Assembly: GCA_005223375.1 (NCBI GenBank)
Contig: RXOD01005785.1
Location: 1-12,510, forward strand
Direction of reading: 5' to 3'
Length of the DNA stretch: 12,510 bases
Source: Amoebophrya sp. AT5.2
Taxonomy: Eukaryota > Sar > Dinophyceae > Syndiniales > Amoebophryaceae
The first letter of the stretch is position 1; each line of letters starts with the position of its first letter. The notes below the pieces were generated by a model that was given only the letters and a program-made list of their open reading frames with translations, was not told the DNA's origin and searched no databases. Positions 8,175 to 12,510 of the stretch are shown here, piece by piece. Position numbers and translations under genes: made by a program.

Positions 8175-8678
8175 ATGGCGACGCGCCGTCGGGGTCTCCT
8201 TTGCGGTTCAACTGCTGTGCAGGTGGCAGTATTCCATCTCCGTCTACTCGAGCTCGTCACCGCTCGCGTCGATACTCCTGAAGCGTCCGCTCTTGGCTCC
8301 GCCATCGAGCGCGCCGCGTCCGCTCTTGGCTCCGCCACGAGCGCGGTATCCGCATCTGGATCCGAGTCAGCATCTGCCGTACTATCTTCCTCCTCTTCCA
8401 GCAGTTCGAGTGACAGTGCTGGCGCAGCGACAGCGACACCCCTCCCGGCCCCCAGCCGCAGGAAGAGCTCCGCGGCCAAACGGCTCCAAAGTCGCACACC
8501 CACGCCGGCCAAGAACAAGAACGCCGGTCTTCCGTTCTCGACGGACGGGCGGTGCGGCGACAGTTTCCACACCCAGTGCGAGAACGGTTGCTGCAGTCTC
8601 TTCGGGTGGTGCGGAGGCTCGGCGGACTGGTGCCAGTGCGACCGCGGCTGCGACGAACGGTATGGCCGCTGCGGTTAA
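8175..8678 (+). CDS. Ser-rich protein with C-terminal type 1 (hevein-like) chitin-binding domain
   Basis: A 167-residue ORF from ATG at 8175 to TAA. Residues 124-167 match the ChtBD1 pattern: DGRCG, then C, NGCCSLFGWCG, DWC and a Cys-rich close ending YGRCG. Nine cysteines lie at 127, 135, 139, 140, 146, 153, 155, 159 and 166, one more than the eight of hevein. The aromatic GWCG and DWC positions expected in the sugar site are present. Residues 39-95 are a Ser/Ala-rich mucin-like linker with 11-residue repeats and a run of nine serines. The domain binds N-acetylglucosamine polymers, so an extracellular or wall-associated role is expected. The N terminus (MATRRRGLLCGSTAVQVAVF) is only weakly signal-peptide-like, so an upstream exon may be missing. 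No catalytic domain is present. Confidence 0.75.
   Translation: MATRRRGLLCGSTAVQVAVFHLRLLELVTARVDTPEASALGSAIERAASALGSATSAVSASGSESASAVLSSSSSSSSSDSAGAATATPLPAPSRRKSSAAKRLQSRTPTPAKNKNAGLPFSTDGRCGDSFHTQCENGCCSLFGWCGGSADWCQCDRGCDERYGRCG
8283..8348 (+). repeat. 33-bp tandem repeat within the Ser-rich linker
   Basis: A 22-bp word starting GCGTCCGCTCTTGG is identical at 8283-8304 and 8316-8337, giving two in-frame 11-residue units that both begin ASALGSA. A third, decayed unit begins SASGSES. Confidence 0.85.
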
Positions 8679-9117
8679 GCAAAGAGGATCAACGATTGGA
8701 TTTTCAGTTTATTTCTCTGGCTATGTAGGCGGTCCGTCTCGACGACGCGTGAAGATCGATGCGCGGGAGGTGCGTGGTGAAATAGATGTTGCAGTGTACG
8801 ACCTCCTCGGGGGGTACTTCCTCTTCGATATTTGGTCTTGTGATTTTTCTTGGTCCGACAGTGCGCTACTTTCAGGGAGAACGCAAGGTAGCAGAACACA
8901 GCGACGGCCAGGATAAAGTCTTAGAACGATTAGAACGCGGCGCCCAGACTCAGACTCTTGACTCGTGTTTTGTCTGGTTTTTTGTCCGTCTCGTGTTGTT
9001 CATGGTTTCTGCAATAGATACTGGCGAATCGTGTGCCTGCAGAGAATGCCGCTGAAGATGGGTCGTTTTTCGCTCCTGTAATGCGGGCAGTGGTGGAAGG
9101 CCAAGCCGGGGGAAAAG
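8679..9117 (+). other. Region between the chitin-binding gene and the large gene
   Basis: No gene recognised. It contains copy A of an intron-associated repeat (8891-8996). Just before the next gene, bases 9091-9117 are open in frame with it (WWKAKPGEK) behind a CAG at 9088-9090, so the true first coding exon may begin there or farther upstream. Confidence 0.4.
8891..8996 (+). repeat. Intron-associated repeat, copy A
   Basis: It shares blocks in the same order with 9616-9705: GCAGAACA(C/A)AGCGACGGCC (18 of 19), AACG(C/T)GGCGCCCAGACT, TTTTGTCTG and CGTCTCGTGT. Spacing between blocks varies by small insertions or deletions. It lies just upstream of the large gene. Confidence 0.75.
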
Positions 9118-12100
9118 ATGTGCTTACAGAGTGAGGGCGTGCCGCACCTGATGGAGCAGGCATCGAAGGCCTTTCCGGAGGTGAGCTTCAACCTGGCGGA
9201 GTACCTGGGGAGCGCGGAACAAAACTCGGAGCTGCGGAAAGACCTCTTCGAAAACAAGTACGCGGCACTGGGGAAAAAATTCCCCGGCACCTCCTTCGAC
9301 AAACTCACCAGGTCGCTGCAGAAACTGGCGAAAGCGATACCAGGTCTTACGTTCCAGTCCGTGGTCGACGCCACCGAGCACGAGGACGCCAGTTTCGTTA
9401 AGCGAGGAGGAGCAACCCCTATTTATCGGGAGATTGATGTCGTGCTGATCAGGGTGGGGGTCTATTGTAGTTTCTGCTCTCGCAGATGGTCGCTTATTAC
9501 TTGCCGAGGCGATGTCGCTTGTATTCTCTTGGATTCCTTTCGTTTCATATTCTTTTGTCTTTAAGTCTCTCGTCTATTTCACCGCGTGGTCCCCCCCCGT
9601 TCAGCTAGAAAGCAAGCAGAACAAAGCGACGGCCGGGATGCAGCAAGAACGTGGCGCCCAGACTCTTGAGTGGTCTCGTATTTTGTCTGCTTTCTCGTCT
9701 CGTGTCCGAAGCTTGTGGGAAGAGGCGAACCATCTATCTGGCATCGCCGAATAAATGCCGCCCAAAAAGAACATGGGTTTTTCCTTCGCCCCTTTCACTC
9801 CGGACTTGGAGGTTTTCGCCGACTCCATTTCGTATCTCGCCTCCGCGTTCCCGCACCAACTCCACCGCGTGGCCGCGTCGCCGACCGATCTGGGGTCTGG
9901 ATCTAGCAGGAGGGCCTTCTACTTCTGGGATCGCGCGGACGGCGAGAGCGATCTCGACGCGCGGGGCGCCACCTTGAAGACGCAGTGGGAGGCGTTCAAA
10001 CGGTGGTGCGCGCGACACTCTCTCCTCGGCTCGGAGTCCTACAGGGATGTGGCGAAGGCGCTCGGCGAAGTCCAGGCACTCTTCGTGGACCATGAAGATG
10101 TGACTTTGCGCGTGGGGGGTGGCGGGGTGGTTAGTACAACGACGGCAGGTGGAGGTGGACGTCGTAGTTTTGGGTCGGGAGATTCCTACAGCACCAGTCT
10201 GGGGGCGGTGGAGGGGCTGTGCAAATTCATACTGACGCACTTTGCGGACGTCGAGGGGGACCTGCGGAAGGTGGTCTCGTTGCTGAAACAGCTGAAACGA
10301 AAGGGCTTCGCGGCAGAATTCAAGTCCGGCGCTTTGAACCTGCAAGACGCGCTGGATGACGTACCTTCTTCGGCTCCTGAAACCTATTTTTTTAAAACTG
10401 GTGCTGCACCTCAAATTCGAAATCCAAAGGGGCGGAGGTGGTCTCTCAGCTGGGTTTCGCGCAGCCGCTGCCGGATACGGTTATGGTTCGCAGCCCCGTA
10501 GTTTTCCTGCCAGCCTCTTCTAATTCTCTACAGTAGTTTCTTTGTTTGGTGAAGATGTTTCCCCCTGTCTTCAGCACGGTACAGCACTAGCACGGTTGCT
10601 CTTCGGACGCACTTTCTTTTATTCCCCTTGCCTGGGCTTCTTGTCATAGGCTGGCTATCGACGGGATCAGGCTCATAGGCGCGGACGAGATCCGACCGAC
10701 TGCGGTGCCCGGATCGGCGAGGGCTAGAGATCGACCGAAACGAATCGGAGCCATGATTAAAAATTTCAGCCGATTATTGCAATATATCGACTCAAACAAA
10801 TCTACTCATACTAACAACAGGCGCCCGCGGTGGTTTCGCAGCTGGGCTTCGCGCAGCCGCTGGGCGATACGGTGGATTTTGTCACGGCGCTCAAGCTGCG
10901 CGCGGGCGTGACCGACGGCCTGAGCGCCATGCTGCAGAGGCTCGTGGTTCTGCACGCGATGTACCCAGGTGGTCGGGCGGAAGAAGCTGCTGGTGTGGCT
11001 CTCACACCAACTGCTCCGCCGTCGTCCGGCAGGTCGCACGCCGTGGGCGTGGTGTTCCAGGACTCGGGGGACTTACAGGCAGTGGATACAGCCGCTGAGG
11101 CCGCTGGTGTCTTGTCAGGTTTGACTGTGAGTGAGGATGTGAGTCAGACCCCCCCGACCCCCACGATGATAACGAGTCAGACCTCCGCAACGACCACGAT
11201 GGAGCCGATGAGCGCGATGTCGAAGAAAGAGGCCATCCTACAGTTCGAGGAAGACGTCATCGCGCTGCTGCGGGCGTTTAAACTCACCTCGATCTCCACA
11301 ATGGTGAGCCAGCTCGGCGACCTGCAGCATGTGTTCTCCAACGAGAAGGATTTCCACGTGGTCCGCGGCGAGCTGTTGAAAGTGCGGGAGAAATCCACTG
11401 CAGCCGAGAAGTCGTCTTTCGAGCACAAAGACAAAGGGCCGGGCCTCGTCCTCGTGTCTGATGTAGACCAGTCGGCTGATCAACACCAGAGAGCAGTTGT
11501 GGGAGGACCGACCCAGCAACCGCTTCCCCCCTGCGCGACTGCCTCCTCCGCCGCCGCCGCTCCCTCTACAACTCCTACCTCGGCGGGCGCGACGGAGCCG
11601 GGTGCATCGGCTGCATCGGGAGGGATGGAGGAGGACGAAGCAGCTCCGTGTCCGGCGCCGACGGGAGCAGCCCCCGTGGCGCAGCACCCGATTACGCTGA
11701 AGGAGTTGGTGGAAGGCGTGCGCTCCTTTGTCCAGGCGTACGGCGACGAGGAAAGCTTCACGGTGACGAGACCCAAGAAAATCAAAATTCGCGCGCTCCC
11801 GGGGCTTGCGCCGCTGCTTGAGGAGCTGGAACGCCGAACCGGGCCGCTGACCTCCCAGCGCTGGATGACGTTGAAGGAGCTGGCGGGCGACGTCTCCGAA
11901 ATGAAAAGCCTGGCGATTATCCGCTACCGGCGGTTGGTGAAGCTGAGTAGCAACGCCGCGAAACTGGCCGGGGCTTCGACGGCCAGCTCTGCTTCGCGGG
12001 GCGGGGGTAGCGGGAAGAGTAGCGGTCCCGGGTGGAAGGGGGCGGCAGAGGCGGGAGACCGCGAGGAGAACGAAGGAGCAGAGCGTAGCAGTACCTGGGC

Positions 12101-12510
12101 CTCGCACGGACACAGCATGATGTACGACTTCTGGGACACTCCTTTCTGGAGCGCGACAGTGTTCGGGAGCGACCTGTCGGACGAGGAGGACAGCTCGACC
12201 ACTTCCGCAAAAGTAGAAGGAGGCGCAGCTACTGCGGGCGACGACGCCGCGAAGTTCCTCAACAAGCACTGGTTTCACGACTCGGGCGACGCGTTTGCGC
12301 TGCTGGAAACGCTGAAGCAGAAGTGCTTCCCGACGGAATCGTTGTTACATCTCAAAAAAGTGCATTCGATTAGACGCATCTTTTCAAAACGGCCGCCCCC
12401 TTTTTTGGCCCGTTGTGGTGCTTATTTGGCCCCATCACAACGATGCGCTGCCGTTGGAAGAGCAGGGGTTCTTGGCACCCTGCTGAAGCGTGTGCTTCTG
12501 GAAGCAAAAG
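9118..12510 (+). CDS. Large multi-domain protein of unknown family, 3'-partial
   Basis: Exons 9118-9396, 9770-10360 and 10821->12510 give at least 853 residues. The last exon is open for 1,690 bases to the window edge with strong GC3-type codon use. I recognise no family. Visible features: three copies of a K-x-[FI]-P-x-x-[ST]-F motif at residues 17-24, 53-60 and 72-79; a mainly helical exon 2 with a Gly/Ser/Thr-rich insert; VVSQLGFAQPL near 294, with VSQLG again near 452; an Ala/Pro/Ser/Thr-rich linker around 520-575; two TLKEL motifs in a basic, helical region; then a Ser/Gly/Glu-rich, acidic stretch. This alternation of helical segments and disordered linkers suggests a scaffold or repeat protein, but that is inference. 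The ATG at 9118 is the first in frame; an upstream exon is possible. Confidence 0.7.
9397..9769 (+). other. Intron 1 of the large gene (GT-AG, 373 nt)
   Basis: Donor GTTAAG after GCCAGTTTC, acceptor CCAAAAAG before AACATGGG, phase 0. It connects two strongly coding segments that are in different frames. It carries repeat copy B (9616-9705). Confidence 0.7.
9616..9705 (+). repeat. Intron-associated repeat, copy B
   Basis: Same orientation and block order as copy A at 8891-8996. It lies wholly inside intron 1 of the large gene. Weaker similarity may run on to the ATGCCG words at 9046 and 9755. Confidence 0.75.
10361..10820 (+). other. Intron 2 of the large gene (GT-AG, 460 nt), containing an exon-like copy
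   Basis: Donor GTACCT after LQDALDD, acceptor AACAACAG before GCGCCCGCGG, phase 0. The intron holds a 44-bp diverged copy (10438-10481) of the start of the following exon. It could therefore be two introns with a small exon between them. Confidence 0.65.
10438..10481 (+). other. Duplicated exon segment inside an intron (cryptic or alternative exon)
   Basis: 38 of 44 bases match 10830-10873. Both read VVSQLGFAQPL-x-DT, and three of the four codon differences are silent. A GT at 10480 could be its donor, phase 0. No AG acceptor in the right phase is visible before it. Confidence 0.6.
12411..12442. repeat. Hairpin-forming inverted repeat near the window end
   Basis: CGTTGTGGTG (12411-12420) pairs with CATCACAACG (12433-12442) at 9 of 10 positions, with a 12-base loop. 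CGCATC at 12375-12380 and GATGCG at 12442-12447 could extend pairing. It lies in a stretch with less exon-like codon use, possibly an unrecognised intron in the large gene. Confidence 0.5.

Noticed and set aside
8293..8916. 207-codon ORF and minus-strand ORFs over the chitin-binding gene
   Set aside because: They overlap the frame that encodes the hevein-like domain, and their products are Pro/Arg low complexity with no motif.
9734..10414. 226-codon minus-strand ORF
   Set aside because: It lies opposite exon 2 of the large gene and is explained by high GC at third positions of the plus-strand frame.
11238..12278. 346-codon minus-strand ORF
   Set aside because: It is the shadow of the large plus-strand exon, which is open from 10821 to the edge with better codon use and motifs. 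The minus product is Arg/Ser-rich low complexity.
1..12510. CRISPR arrays, tRNA or rRNA genes, bacterial operons
   Set aside because: No regularly spaced repeats, no cloverleaf with a GTTCRA-type loop noticed by eye, and no rRNA-like conserved blocks. The intron-rich genes exclude a bacterial operon. A tRNAscan or Infernal run could still find a missed RNA.

Overview
The window reads as nuclear DNA of a unicellular eukaryote, not a bacterium. Coding segments are GC-rich and broken by spliceosomal introns, mostly GT-AG and often with a GTAC or GTA donor. Stretches between genes are long, more AT-rich and without recognisable content. All recognisable genes lie on the + strand, as in the one-directional gene arrays of dinoflagellates and relatives. 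One intron (368-828) has 22-bp terminal inverted repeats, a 5-bp target-site-like duplication and a GA donor. That combination is known for introner elements, for example in the parasitic dinoflagellate Amoebophrya. My best guess is therefore a Syndiniales/dinoflagellate-like alveolate. This is inference: no spliced-leader sequence or rRNA was seen to confirm it.

Layout. (1) 250-1321: 3' part of a class I SAM-dependent methyltransferase in three visible exons; its first visible intron is the introner-like element. (2) 1968-2564: a complete two-exon cold-shock-domain protein with a Gly/Lys-rich tail. (3) 2565-4583: mostly featureless, with small hairpins and one weak minus-strand secreted-type ORF. 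(4) 4584-7440: a five-exon protein kinase of about 743 residues. It begins with Met-Gly-Cys (myristoyl/palmitoyl type), has a long disordered N-terminal region with several Ser-Pro-x-Lys sites, and carries a PDZ-like domain inserted inside the catalytic domain. (5) 8175-8678: a small Ser-rich protein ending in a type 1 (hevein-like) chitin-binding domain. (6) 9118 to the window end: a large multi-exon protein of unknown family, 853 residues or more. Its final exon stays open past the right edge. One intron contains a diverged but mostly synonymous copy of the start of the next exon, and another shares a repeat with the region upstream of the gene.

The genes do not form an obvious pathway. The main points of interest are the TIR-bearing intron, the kinase with an internal PDZ-like domain, the duplicated exon segment and the unknown repeat-containing protein. 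Exon boundaries were set by reading-frame continuity, splice dinucleotides and family conservation; no transcript data were available.
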